From Pelomonas sp. SE-A7 (GTDB taxonomy: Bacteria; Pseudomonadota; Gammaproteobacteria; Burkholderiales; Burkholderiaceae_C): DNA of 64,000 bases. The notes under the pieces were generated by a model, which was not told where the DNA came from, did not search any database, and saw nothing but the letters and a program-made list of their open reading frames with translations. The translations under genes were made by a program, and so were the position numbers. Shown here piece after piece: positions 35,717 to 44,476 of this stretch (position 1 is its first letter; each line of letters begins with the position of its first letter). Where the stretch lies: contig NZ_JAUASW010000001.1 of the NCBI RefSeq assembly GCF_030345705.1, positions 124,001 to 188,000 of the forward strand, given 5' to 3'.

Positions 35717-37987
35717 TCAGGCGCCGGGTTTGATGCGCCAGACCCGCAGCACGGAGGTGCTGCGCTTGAGCGTGCGCAACACGTCGGCCAGATGCAGGCG
35801 GTCCCGTACCGAGAGCAGCAGGCTCATCTCGGCCGTTTCGTGCGACTGCGGATCATCGGCCATCGAGATATGCGTGATGTCGGCCTCCGCGCTGCTGACG
35901 GCCGACGCCACCTGGGCCAGCACGCCCTTGGCATTGGTGAGCAGCAGGCCCACGGCGGCCTCGAAGGGGCGGCTCAGCTCCTCGGCCCAGGCCACGGCAA
36001 TCCAATGCTCGGCGTCGCGCTGGAACAGCCGGCGACCGACCTGGCATTCAGCCGTGTGGACCACCAGGCCTTCGCCGCGGCCCAGGTAGCCCTTGATGTC
36101 GTCGCCCGGGATAGGGCGGCAGCAGGTGGCCAGGCGCACCGAGGCGCCTTCGCTGCCGTCTATGGTCACCATGCCCTGGGCCGGCGCATCGTCGGTGGCA
36201 AAACGGCCCAGCGTCAGCGTGACCGCGTCGGGCCGCTCACCCTGTTCGGCCAGCATGCGTGCCAGCTTCTTGGCCACGATGGTGGCGATCTTTCGACCCA
36301 GGCCGATCTCGGTCAGCAACTCGTCCATGTGGCGGTTGCCGGCCCAGCGGGCCAGTTGCTGCCAGAGCTGGGAGGCTTGTTGGTTCTCGGGATCGCGGCT
36401 GGGCAGGGCCAGGCCTTCGGCTCTTAGCGCCTGGGCCAGCATCTTCTGGCCCAGCTCGCGCGACTCTTCCTGCTCCAGGTTCTTGAGGAAGTGCCGGATC
36501 TTGGAGCGGGCCCGGCCGGTGCGCACGAAGCTGAGCCAGGCCGGGTTGGGGCGCGCGCTTTCGGCCGTCACGATCTCGATCACGTCGCCGCTGTGCAGCT
36601 CGGTGCGCAGTGGCACCGGCTCGCCGTTGATCTGCGCCGCCACCGTGTGGTCGCCCACGTCAGAGTGGATCGCATAGGCGAAGTCCACCGGCGTGGCTCC
36701 GCGCGGCAGGGCCATGATCTTGGACTTGGGCGTGAACACGTAGACCGCGTCAGGGAACAGGTCGATCTTGACGTGTTCGAGGAACTCGTTGGCGTCGCGG
36801 GTCTCGTCCTGGATGTCCAGCAGCGACTGCAGCCAATGCGCACCCAGCTGCTGTGCATGCTGGCTGTTGCTCTTGTACAGCCAGTGCGCGGCGACGCCTT
36901 TCTCGGCCACCATGTGCATGGTCTCGGTGCGGATCTGGAACTCCACCGGCGTGCCCAGTGGGCTGACCAGCGTCGTGTGCAGCGACTGGTAGCCGTTGGG
37001 CTTGGGGATGGCGATGTAGTCCTTGAAGCGGCCCGGCTGCGGCTTGTAGAGCTGGTGCAGCACGCCCAGCGCCAGGTAGCAGTTGGGCAGGTCGCCGACG
37101 ATGATGCGGAAGCCGAAGATGTCGCTGACCTGGGCAAAGCTCAGGTGCTTGTCGCGCATCTTCTTGTAGATCGAGTACAGCGTCTTCTCACGGCCCTGGA
37201 TCTCGACCTTGAGCTCCGATTCGCCGAAGGCCTTGAGCACATCTCGCTCTATGCGCGAGACCAGGTCGCGCCGGTTGCCGCGCGCCTTGGCGATGGCCTT
37301 GCTCAGTGCCGAATGCCGCCACGGGTGGATGAACTTGAACGAAAGCTCCTGCAGCTCGCGGTAGATCTCGTTCAAGCCCAGCCGGTGGGCGATGGGCGCG
37401 TAGATGTCCAGCGTCTCGCGGGCAATGCGCCTTTGCTTGACGGCGGCCATGGCCTCCATCGTGCGCATGTTGTGCAGCCGGTCGGCCAGCTTGATCAGGA
37501 TGACCCGCACGTCGCGGGCCATGGCCAGCAGCATCTTGCGGAAGGACTCGGCCTGCGATTCCTCCTTGGTCGAGAACTGCAGCTTGTCCAGCTTGGTGAG
37601 TCCGTCGACCAGTTCGGCGGTCGGCGCCTCGAAGCGCTCGATCAGCTCGGACTTGGTAATGCCGCAGTCTTCCATCGCATCGTGCATCAGCGCAGCCATG
37701 ATGGCCTGCACGTCCAGCCGCCATTCGGCGCAGATGCCGGCCACCGCGATGGGATGGGTGATGTAGGGCTCGCCGCTGGCCCGCAGCTGGCCCAGATGGG
37801 CCTCGTCGGCGAACTTGTAGGCCTCACGGACCCGCTTGATGTCCGCCTTGCTGAGGTAGGACAGGCGGTGGACCAGCGCGTCGAAGCTGGCGGCCTCGGC
37901 CGGGGTCGGCTCGGGCTGGCTGCGCAGGACCGCCAGGCCGGTCAAGGCGGCAGGCAGTCGGGCGGCGGCAAATGATCGGAAACCCAT
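35717..37987 (-). CDS. spoT: Bifunctional (p)ppGpp synthetase/hydrolase SpoT
   Basis: A 756-residue long RSH protein with all domains: HD hydrolase (H78, H102-D103 and ED at 106-107 in MHDAMEDCGI), synthetase (FGFRIIVGD, YQSLHTTLVSPLGTPVEFQI), TGS (VYVFTPKSKIMALPRG) and a C-terminal ACT domain (ADITHISMAD). The intact HDxxED motif indicates working hydrolase activity. It controls the alarmone during starvation. It lies downstream of gmk and rpoZ, with a hairpin before it. Confidence 0.95.
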   Translation of the reverse strand: MGFRSFAAARLPAALTGLAVLRSQPEPTPAEAASFDALVHRLSYLSKADIKRVREAYKFADEAHLGQLRASGEPYITHPIAVAGICAEWRLDVQAIMAALMHDAMEDCGITKSELIERFEAPTAELVDGLTKLDKLQFSTKEESQAESFRKMLLAMARDVRVILIKLADRLHNMRTMEAMAAVKQRRIARETLDIYAPIAHRLGLNEIYRELQELSFKFIHPWRHSALSKAIAKARGNRRDLVSRIERDVLKAFGESELKVEIQGREKTLYSIYKKMRDKHLSFAQVSDIFGFRIIVGDLPNCYLALGVLHQLYKPQPGRFKDYIAIPKPNGYQSLHTTLVSPLGTPVEFQIRTETMHMVAEKGVAAHWLYKSNSQHAQQLGAHWLQSLLDIQDETRDANEFLEHVKIDLFPDAVYVFTPKSKIMALPRGATPVDFAYAIHSDVGDHTVAAQINGEPVPLRTELHSGDVIEIVTAESARPNPAWLSFVRTGRARSKIRHFLKNLEQEESRELGQKMLAQALRAEGLALPSRDPENQQASQLWQQLARWAGNRHMDELLTEIGLGRKIATIVAKKLARMLAEQGERPDAVTLTLGRFATDDAPAQGMVTIDGSEGASVRLATCCRPIPGDDIKGYLGRGEGLVVHTAECQVGRRLFQRDAEHWIAVAWAEELSRPFEAAVGLLLTNAKGVLAQVASAVSSAEADITHISMADDPQSHETAEMSLLLSVRDRLHLADVLRTLKRSTSVLRVWRIKPGA

Positions 37988-38057
37988 GCGGGGAATTTAC
38001 CTGAACAATCCGGCCCGGCCGGGCAAGGGGGCGATGCCCTGCGCCCCAATAACGACA

Positions 38058-38079
38058 ACGGGCGCCCGAAGGCGCCCGT
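38058..38079 (-). terminator. UUCG hairpin between rpoZ and spoT
   Basis: On the minus strand ACGGGCGCC-TTCG-GGCGCCCGT is a perfect 9-bp stem with a stable UUCG tetraloop, 20 bp after the rpoZ stop. It is followed by TGTCGTTATT, a weak U-tract. Likely a partial terminator or attenuator controlling read-through from gmk-rpoZ into spoT. Confidence 0.65.
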
Positions 38080-38098
38080 GGCAGGGAAGGTGGGTCGC

Positions 38099-38302
38099 TT
38101 AGACCGGGACCTTGCGCAGCATTTCGATGCCGACTTCACCGGCCGCAATCTCGCGCAGGGCGGTCACGCCCGGCTTGTTCTTGCTTTCGATCTTGGGCGT
38201 GTGGCCCTGGCTCAGCATGCGGGCGCGGTAGGTCGCGGCGAGCACCAGCTGGAAGCGGTTGGGGATCTTGGTCAGGCAATCTTCGACGGTGATGCGGGCC
38301 AT
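38099..38302 (-). CDS. rpoZ: RNA polymerase omega subunit
   Basis: A 67-residue protein (MARITVEDCLTKIPNRFQLV...) with the conserved NRFQLVLAATYRAR helix. It helps assemble the beta' subunit and contributes to a ppGpp-binding site. It lies between gmk and spoT, the usual proteobacterial arrangement linking nucleotide synthesis to stringent control. Confidence 0.96.
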   Translation of the reverse strand: MARITVEDCLTKIPNRFQLVLAATYRARMLSQGHTPKIESKNKPGVTALREIAAGEVGIEMLRKVPV

Positions 38303-38324
38303 GTTTGCGGTTCCAGTTCGGTGT

Positions 38325-38945
38325 TCAGGGGAGATCTAGGGCGCGGAAGACGGCAGAGCGGTTCCGGCGCTGAGCGGCGTATTTTAGCCGCTGTGCGTGG
38401 ACGATGGCTTTCAGGTCGAAAAGAGCGGTCTCGAACACCGCGTTGACGACCACGAAATCGAAGTGCTGGGCCTGCGCCACTTCCACCTTGGCATTGCTCA
38501 TGCGGGTGGCGATCACCTCCGGTTCGGTGTCGCCACGGCGGTTCAGGCGCTGCTTCAGCTCCTCCCAGCTCGGCGGCAGGATGAAGATCAGCACGGCATA
38601 GGGGAAGAGCTGCTTGATCTGCAGCGCGCCCTGGTAGTCGATCTCCAATACCACGTCCTCGCCATCGGCCAGGCGCTTCTCAATGCCGGCGCGCGACGTG
38701 CCGTAGAGATTGCCGTGGACCTCGGCCCATTCGAAGAAGTCGCCGTGGGCGACCTTCGCACGGAATTCGTCGGCGCTGATGAACCAGTATTCGCGGCCAT
38801 CCTGCTCCTGGCCGCGGGGGGCGCGCGAGGTGTGAGAAATGGAAACCGCCAGCTTGGAGTCCAGCTCCAGCAGCGCCGTCACCAGACTCGACTTGCCGGC
38901 GCCGCTGGGCGCGGCGACGACGAAAAGATTGCCGGGGTATTCCAT
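38325..38945 (-). CDS. gmk: Guanylate kinase
   Basis: A 206-residue P-loop kinase with VVAAPSGAGKSSLVTALL (about 9-26), SHTSRAPRGQEQDGREYWF and EIDYQGALQIKQLFP. It phosphorylates GMP to GDP. Normal length. 22 bp upstream of rpoZ and 18 bp downstream of yicC, so probably one operon yicC-gmk-rpoZ(-spoT). Confidence 0.96.
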   Translation of the reverse strand: MEYPGNLFVVAAPSGAGKSSLVTALLELDSKLAVSISHTSRAPRGQEQDGREYWFISADEFRAKVAHGDFFEWAEVHGNLYGTSRAGIEKRLADGEDVVLEIDYQGALQIKQLFPYAVLIFILPPSWEELKQRLNRRGDTEPEVIATRMSNAKVEVAQAQHFDFVVVNAVFETALFDLKAIVHAQRLKYAAQRRNRSAVFRALDLP

Positions 38946-38963
38946 GGTGCGCCTCCCTGGGCC

Positions 38964-39875
38964 TTATTCGATGTTCTGAACCTGCTCGCGCAACTGCTCG
39001 ATCGCGACCTTCATCTCGACCGAGATATTGGTCAGCTCGATGGCGGCCGACTTGGAGGCAAAGGTGTTGGCTTCGCGCAGCAGCTCCTGGATCAGGAAAT
39101 CCAGGCGCTTGCCCAGCTCGCCACCCTTTTTGAGCAGGCGGCTGATCTCGTCCAGATGGGCGCGCAGCCGGGCCAGCTCTTCGGCCACGTCGATGCGGAT
39201 GGCGTAGGCCGTGGCTTCGTTCAGGGCCCGTTCGCGCGAGGCTTCCTCGGAGACCGCTTGCGGCGAGCCGGTAGCGGCGAGGGCCTCGGACCAGCGCTCC
39301 AGGAAGCGTTGCTGCTGCTTCTGGACCACCTCGGGCACCAGGGGCTCGGCCTGGGCGGCCAGCTCTCGCAGCCGGGAAACCCGTTCCATCAGCACGGCGA
39401 CCAGCTTTTCGCCCTCGCGTTCGCGGGCTTCCAGCAGGCCAGACACGCAGCGGCGGGCGGCATCCAGCGTGGGTTCGTCCAACTTTTCGGCCGTACCGCC
39501 GCTCTTGCACCAGTGCAAGGCCTCCTGGACGCTCAGAGGCCGGCCCTTCGGCAGCCAGGTCGTCACAGTGGCTTCGAGCTGGGCCAGTCGATTGAGCTGT
39601 TCGGGCTGGGGTTGGGGCCAGGCGTTGTCCGCCTCGCGCTGGGTATTGATGCGCAGCTCGACCTTGCCGCGCTTGATGCCGGCGGCCACAAGCTCGCGCA
39701 GGGCCGGTTCCAGGCCGCGGAGCTCCTCGGGCATGCGCATCGAGAGGTCGAGAAAACGCCCATTGACCGATCGCAACTCGACGGTCACGCTGGCGTTTGA
39801 AGTGGGCCCAGTTTCAGAGTGTGCGGAGGGCTGCGCCGTGGCAGAGGCGTAGCCCGTCATGCTATAGACTGGCAT
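38964..39875 (-). CDS. yicC: YicC-family endoribonuclease
   Basis: A 303-residue protein of the YicC/YloC family: SMTGYASATAQP at the N-terminus, VELRSVNGRFLDLSMRMPEE, and a C-terminal half with GKRLDFLIQELLREANTFASK and near the end NISVEMKVAIEQLREQVQNIE. YicC is reported as a toroidal endoribonuclease acting on RNA, including the RyhB sRNA. The ATG at 39875 (MPVYSMTGY) is chosen. It is divergent from the kinase gene across only 31 bp. Confidence 0.92.
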   Translation of the reverse strand: MPVYSMTGYASATAQPSAHSETGPTSNASVTVELRSVNGRFLDLSMRMPEELRGLEPALRELVAAGIKRGKVELRINTQREADNAWPQPQPEQLNRLAQLEATVTTWLPKGRPLSVQEALHWCKSGGTAEKLDEPTLDAARRCVSGLLEAREREGEKLVAVLMERVSRLRELAAQAEPLVPEVVQKQQQRFLERWSEALAATGSPQAVSEEASRERALNEATAYAIRIDVAEELARLRAHLDEISRLLKKGGELGKRLDFLIQELLREANTFASKSAAIELTNISVEMKVAIEQLREQVQNIE

Positions 39876-39906
39876 CAAGCATTCGGTAAGCAAAGCAAAC
39901 GCGATT

Positions 39907-40875
39907 ATGTCAAAGCCCAAACCGGCGCCCTTGCCCGCAGGAACGGTGGTCGGGGGCTATCAGATCATCAAGAGGCTGGCGGCTGGCGGCTTCGGGGTGG
40001 TTTACCTGGCCGAGGATCCCGAGCACCACCTGGTTGCGCTGAAGGAATATCTGCCTTCCTCGCTGGCCGAGCGTTCACCGGGCGAGTTGACACCGCGCGT
40101 CAAGCCCGAGAAGCAGCCGCTGTACCGACTTGGCCTCAAGAGCTTCTTCGAAGAAGGCCGCTCGCTTGCGCAGATCTCGCACCCCAGCGTCGTCTCGGTG
40201 CTGAACTTTCTGCGCGAGAACGAAACCGTCTACATGGTGATGAACTACCTGCAGGGCGACACCCTGCAGGACTTCATCGTCACCGCGCGCGACATGAAGC
40301 GCGACAAGGTGTTCCGCGAGTCCACCATCCGCAGCCTGTTCGACGAGATCCTGCGCGGCCTGCGCATCGTCCACCAGCACAAGATGCTGCACCTGGACAT
40401 CAAGCCGGCCAACATCTTCATCACCAACGACAACAAGGCCGTGCTGCTGGACTTCGGCGCGGCTCGCGAGGTGCTGAGCAAGGAAGGCAACTTCATCCGC
40501 CCGATGTACACGCCCGGCTTTGCCGCGCCCGAGATGTACCGCCGCGACGGCACGCTGGGCCCCTGGACCGACATCTACGCCATCGGCGCCTGCATCTATG
40601 CCTGCATGCAGGGCTATCCGCCCAACGATGCGCCGCAGCGCATCGAAAAGGACCGCCTCAGCCTGAGCCTGTCGCGGCTGCGCAATGTCTACTCGGACAA
40701 CTTGATCGAGGTGACCGAGTGGTGCATGTCGCTAGACCCGCTCTCGCGCCCGCAGAGCGTGTTCGCGCTGCAGAAGGAGCTGGGCCGGGAGACCGAGCGC
40801 CGCTACACCAAGCTCAGCTTCAGCGAGCGGCTCAAGCTGCAGCTCGAAAACCTCAAAGCCGGGGCCAAGGCGTGA
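39907..40875 (+). CDS. Hanks-type serine/threonine protein kinase
   Basis: A 322-residue soluble kinase. The Gly loop is LAAGGFGVVYLAE (24-36), the ATP-binding lysine K46 (VALKEYLP), the catalytic loop HLDIKPANIF (D164, K166, N169) and the DFG motif D182-F-G. The residue before the catalytic Asp is Leu rather than Arg, so it is a non-RD kinase that may not need activation-loop phosphorylation. There is no transmembrane segment or extracellular sensor. The next gene is a PP2C phosphatase sharing a 4-bp overlap, making a reversible switch. Confidence 0.92.
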   Translation: MSKPKPAPLPAGTVVGGYQIIKRLAAGGFGVVYLAEDPEHHLVALKEYLPSSLAERSPGELTPRVKPEKQPLYRLGLKSFFEEGRSLAQISHPSVVSVLNFLRENETVYMVMNYLQGDTLQDFIVTARDMKRDKVFRESTIRSLFDEILRGLRIVHQHKMLHLDIKPANIFITNDNKAVLLDFGAAREVLSKEGNFIRPMYTPGFAAPEMYRRDGTLGPWTDIYAIGACIYACMQGYPPNDAPQRIEKDRLSLSLSRLRNVYSDNLIEVTEWCMSLDPLSRPQSVFALQKELGRETERRYTKLSFSERLKLQLENLKAGAKA

Positions 40876-41792
40876 GATTCAGCGTCTACCAGGTCAGCAG
40901 ACGCGGGGGACGAGAGAAGAACGAAGACCGCATGGGCTACTGCTACACCCGCGAGTCCGGGTTGTTTGCGGTGGCCGACGGCATGGGCGGCCATCCCGAG
41001 GGCGAGGTCGCTTCGCAGCTGACGCTGCAAACCATGGCCCTGGAGTTCCAGCGCGACGCCAAGCCTTCGCTGGCGGATCCGAACAGCTATCTGGCAAACG
41101 CCGTGCTGGCGGCGCACAACCAGCTGCTGCGCTACGCCGGCGAGCGCAAGCTACCGGACACGCCGCGGTCCACCGTCGTGGCCTGCGTGATCCAGGGCAA
41201 CAAGGTGTTCTGGGCCCATTGCGGCGATTCGCGGCTCTACCTGGTCCGCGGCGGCCGCCTGGTGGCGCGGACCCGCGACCATTCCTACAGCGAACTGCAG
41301 GATGCATTGGGCCGGCTCACGCCGACCACCGAGCGCTTCAACCGCAATGTGCTGTTCACCTGTCTCGGCAGCCCGGGCAAGCCCATGGTCGACCTGCACG
41401 GCCCCATGGTGCTGGAGACCGGCGACCGCCTGCTGCTGTGCTCGGACGGGCTCTGGGGTGCGGTGTCCGACGAGGACATCACCCGGCACCTGGGTTCGCG
41501 CCAGGTGACCGACTCGGTGCCCGACCTGGTCGAGCTGGCGCTGAGGCAGGGCGGGCCGCGCTGCGACAATGTCACCGCCGTGGCAGTCGAGTGGGAAGGT
41601 TTCGACGAGGTGGAAGAGCCCAGCGACTCCTCGCTGTCCACCGAGGTGCTGAGCGACGAGGACTTCGCCACGACCATCCAGCAGGCCGATGCCGCTGCCG
41701 ACCGGCCGCAAGACCTCGACGAGGCCGAGATCGAGCGCTCGGTGCGCGAGATCCAGGACGCGATCCAGCAGCGCTCGGCCAAGAAGAAGTAG
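40872..41792 (+). CDS. PP2C-family serine/threonine phosphatase
   Basis: A 306-residue PPM phosphatase starting with GTG (VRFSVYQVSRRGGREKNEDR). Metal-binding motifs are present: NEDR (D19), VADGMGGH (D36), AHCGDSRLY, LLCSDGLWG and CDNVTAVAV. After the catalytic domain (to about 240) a tail rich in Asp/Glu/Ser may be regulatory. The GTGA overlap with the kinase gene means the opposing enzymes are made together. Confidence 0.92.
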   Translation: MRFSVYQVSRRGGREKNEDRMGYCYTRESGLFAVADGMGGHPEGEVASQLTLQTMALEFQRDAKPSLADPNSYLANAVLAAHNQLLRYAGERKLPDTPRSTVVACVIQGNKVFWAHCGDSRLYLVRGGRLVARTRDHSYSELQDALGRLTPTTERFNRNVLFTCLGSPGKPMVDLHGPMVLETGDRLLLCSDGLWGAVSDEDITRHLGSRQVTDSVPDLVELALRQGGPRCDNVTAVAVEWEGFDEVEEPSDSSLSTEVLSDEDFATTIQQADAAADRPQDLDEAEIERSVREIQDAIQQRSAKKK

Positions 41793-41844
41793 TTGTAGCT
41801 TTCAAGGCGGCCCCAGGGCTGCTTTCATTTCCAAGGATTCCCCC

Positions 41845-42579
41845 ATGAGCGATACCCAGCAGCAGCGCGCCGATGGCCGCGCGGCCGATGCCCTGCGCCC
41901 CGTGCGCATCACCCGCAACTACACGCGCTATGCCGAGGGTTCGGTGCTGGTCGAGTTCGGCCATACCAAGGTGCTGTGCACGGCTTCGGTCGAAGAAAAG
42001 GTTCCGCCGCACAAGCGCGGTTCGGGCGAAGGCTGGGTGACGGCCGAGTACGGCATGCTGCCGCGCGCCACCCACACCCGCGGCGACCGCGAGGCCGCCC
42101 GCGGCAAGCAGAGCGGCCGCACGCAGGAGATCCAGCGCCTGATCGGCCGCTCGCTGCGCTGCGTGTTCGATCTCTCGCAACTGGGCGAGCGCACCATCGC
42201 CATCGACTGCGACGTGCTGCAGGCCGACGGTGGCACCCGCACTGCCGCCATCACCGGCGCCTTCGTCGCTGCACAGGATGCGGTGAACTGGCTGAAGGCC
42301 CAAGGAAAGATCACGACCTCGCCGATCCGCGATGCCGTGGCCGCCATCTCGGTCGGCATCGTCAATGGCACGCCGCTCTTGGACCTGGAATACACCGAGG
42401 ACTCGGCCTGCGACACCGACATGAACGTGGTGATGACCGGCAGCGGCGGCTTTGTCGAACTGCAGGGCACGGCCGAGGGCGTGGCCTTCAGCCGCGCCGA
42501 GATGAACGCGCTGCTGGACCTGGCCGACAAGGGCATCCGCGAGCTGCTGGCCGCCCAGCAGGCTGCACTGAAGGCTTGA
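41845..42579 (+). CDS. rph: Ribonuclease PH
   Basis: A 244-residue phosphorolytic 3'-exoribonuclease that trims tRNA 3' ends. Family blocks are RADGRAADALRPVRI, VLCTASVEEKVPPHKRGSG, GWVTAEYGMLPRATHTR, GRTQEIQRLIGRSLR and DLEYTEDSACDTDMNVVMT. Full length; the tandem rph-rdgB-hemW order is common in betaproteobacteria. Confidence 0.96.
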   Translation: MSDTQQQRADGRAADALRPVRITRNYTRYAEGSVLVEFGHTKVLCTASVEEKVPPHKRGSGEGWVTAEYGMLPRATHTRGDREAARGKQSGRTQEIQRLIGRSLRCVFDLSQLGERTIAIDCDVLQADGGTRTAAITGAFVAAQDAVNWLKAQGKITTSPIRDAVAAISVGIVNGTPLLDLEYTEDSACDTDMNVVMTGSGGFVELQGTAEGVAFSRAEMNALLDLADKGIRELLAAQQAALKA

Positions 42580-42584
42580 AGCGC

Positions 42585-43190
42585 ATGAAGCTGGTCCTGG
42601 CGTCCAACAACGAGAAGAAGCTCAAGGAACTGCAGGCCCTGTTCGCGCCGCTGGGCGTCGAGCTGGTGACCCAGGGCTCGCTGGGCATTCCCGAGGCCGA
42701 GGAGCCTTTCCACAGCTTCGTCGAGAACGCGCTGACCAAGGCCCGACATGCGGCCAAGGCCAGCGGCCTGCCGGCGCTGGCCGACGATTCCGGCCTGGCT
42801 GTCGAGTCGCTGGGCGGTGCGCCGGGCGTGCTGTCGGCCCGCTATGCGACGCTGTTCGGCCGACCCAAGAGCGATGCCGAGAACAATGCCGTGCTGCTGG
42901 AGAAGCTGTCCGGCGTCGAGAACCGCGCCGCACGTTTCGTCTGCGCGCTGGTCGCCGTTCGCTCGGCCGACGATCCGGAGCCCCTGGTCGCAATGGGCCG
43001 CTGGCAGGGCGAGATCCTGGCCTCGCTGCAAGGCGAGGGCGGCTTCGGCTACGACCCCTTGATGTTCATTCCCCCGCTGGGCCGCAGCGTGGCGCAGCTG
43101 GGTGCCGAAGAGAAGAACCGCCTGAGTCATAGAGCCTTGGCCTCGGTCGATCTGGTGAAGCAAATGCGCGAGGTCTGGCATCTTGGCTGA
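42585..43190 (+). CDS. rdgB: XTP/dITP pyrophosphatase (RdgB/HAM1)
   Basis: A 201-residue nucleotide-sanitising enzyme with LASNNEKKLKELQALF, FVENALTKARHAAKASG, ALADDSGLAVESLGGAPG and GGFGYDPLMFIP. It removes ITP/XTP and their deoxy forms from the pool. It starts 5 bp after the rph stop. Confidence 0.95.
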   Translation: MKLVLASNNEKKLKELQALFAPLGVELVTQGSLGIPEAEEPFHSFVENALTKARHAAKASGLPALADDSGLAVESLGGAPGVLSARYATLFGRPKSDAENNAVLLEKLSGVENRAARFVCALVAVRSADDPEPLVAMGRWQGEILASLQGEGGFGYDPLMFIPPLGRSVAQLGAEEKNRLSHRALASVDLVKQMREVWHLG

Positions 43191-43206
43191 TATGACGCCC
43201 CCACGT

Positions 43207-43235
43207 CCGCTTCGCGGCCTGCCCCCCGAAGGGGC
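43207..43235. repeat. GC-rich double hairpin between rdgB and hemW
   Basis: CCGC-TTC-GCGG (43207-43217) and GCCCC-CCGAA-GGGGC (43221-43235) follow each other in the 74-bp gap between rdgB and hemW. The element resembles short GC-rich intergenic repeats common in Burkholderiales genomes. No second copy was noticed in this window. Confidence 0.4.
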
Positions 43236-43264
43236 GCAGCCATGCCTTGGGGCGGCCCTGCGCC

Positions 43265-44476
43265 ATGGCTGACGTCATCAAGCTGATGCGTGCAGGCCAG
43301 CTCTCGCTGCCGGCCTTGCCGCCATTGGCCCTGTACGTGCACCTGCCCTGGTGCCTCCGCAAATGTCCGTATTGCGACTTCAATTCGCATGAGTGGCGAC
43401 AGGGCGGCGAGCTGCCGGCCGATACGGCGCGTCAGTACATCGCCGCACTGCGGGCCGATCTGGAGGCGGCGCTGCCTTTGATCTGGGGCCGGCCGGTGGT
43501 CAGCATCTTCATCGGCGGCGGTACGCCCAGCCTGTTCGCGCCGGAGCAGATAGGCGAGCTGATCTCTGATCTGCGAGCCCGGCTGCCGCTGGAGCCCGGT
43601 TGCGAAATCACGCTGGAGGCCAACCCCGGCACCTTCGAGCGTGAGCGCTTCAAGGGCTTCCGCGACGCCGGTGTCACGCGGCTCTCCATTGGCGTTCAGA
43701 GCTTCGACGATGCCCAGCTCAAGCAGCTCGGCCGTGTCCACAACGCAGGCCAGGCCAAGGCTGCGATTGCCGAGGCAGCCTCGGCCTTCGAGACCTTCAA
43801 CATCGACCTGATGTATGCGCTGCCCGGGCAGACGCTCGAAGAGCTGGGCCATGAGCTGGACCAGGCCCTGGCCTTCGACCCACCGCACCTCTCGGTCTAC
43901 CACCTCACCATCGAGCCCAACACGCGTTTTGCCATCGACACGCCGGCGAACCTGCCCGACCCGGACCTGGCCAGCGAAATGCTGGACCTGATCACCGAGC
44001 GCACCGGCGTCAGCGGTCTGCAGCGCTACGAGGTCTCGGCCTATGCGCGTCCCGGCCATCGCTGCGGCCACAACCTGAACTACTGGCAGTTCGGCGACTA
44101 CCTCGGCATTGGTGCCGGCGCCCACAGCAAGCTGAGCTTTCCGCATCGCATCCTGCGCCAGGTGCGCTGGCGCGAGCCGGCCACCTACATGCAGAAGGCG
44201 CTCGAAGGCCAGGCCATGTCGAACGAGAACGAGGTGGCGGCGGCCGAGCTGCCGTTCGAGTTCATGCTCAATGCGCTGCGCCTCGTCGAAGGCGTTCCTC
44301 TGGTCAGCTACTTGGAGCGAACAGGCCTAGGCGCTACCAGCATCACGCGGGCATTGGAGCAGGGCAGGACCAAGGGACTGCTGGTCGACGATGTGGCGCG
44401 CCTTGCCGCCACGCCGCGCGGCTTTGACTTCCTCAGCGATCTGCAGGCGCTGTTTCTCGCGCCGGACTCCCGCTGA
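43265..44476 (+). CDS. hemW: HemW, radical SAM haem chaperone
   Basis: A 403-residue radical SAM protein with the 4Fe-4S motif C30-X3-C34-X2-C37 (PWCLRKCPYCDFNSHEW), IFIGGGTPSLF and EITLEANPGTFE. The C-terminal HemN_C-like domain follows. These CX3CX2C proteins were long annotated as coproporphyrinogen III oxidase, but HemW members bind and transfer haem. The ATG at 43265 is preferred over an upstream TTG. The 3' end overlaps the convergent LysR gene by 44 bp. Confidence 0.93.
   Translation: MADVIKLMRAGQLSLPALPPLALYVHLPWCLRKCPYCDFNSHEWRQGGELPADTARQYIAALRADLEAALPLIWGRPVVSIFIGGGTPSLFAPEQIGELISDLRARLPLEPGCEITLEANPGTFERERFKGFRDAGVTRLSIGVQSFDDAQLKQLGRVHNAGQAKAAIAEAASAFETFNIDLMYALPGQTLEELGHELDQALAFDPPHLSVYHLTIEPNTRFAIDTPANLPDPDLASEMLDLITERTGVSGLQRYEVSAYARPGHRCGHNLNYWQFGDYLGIGAGAHSKLSFPHRILRQVRWREPATYMQKALEGQAMSNENEVAAAELPFEFMLNALRLVEGVPLVSYLERTGLGATSITRALEQGRTKGLLVDDVARLAATPRGFDFLSDLQALFLAPDSR

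Noticed and set aside
36491..37975. 494-codon open frame opposite spoT
   Set aside because: Shadow frame; spoT on the other strand has all expected domains.
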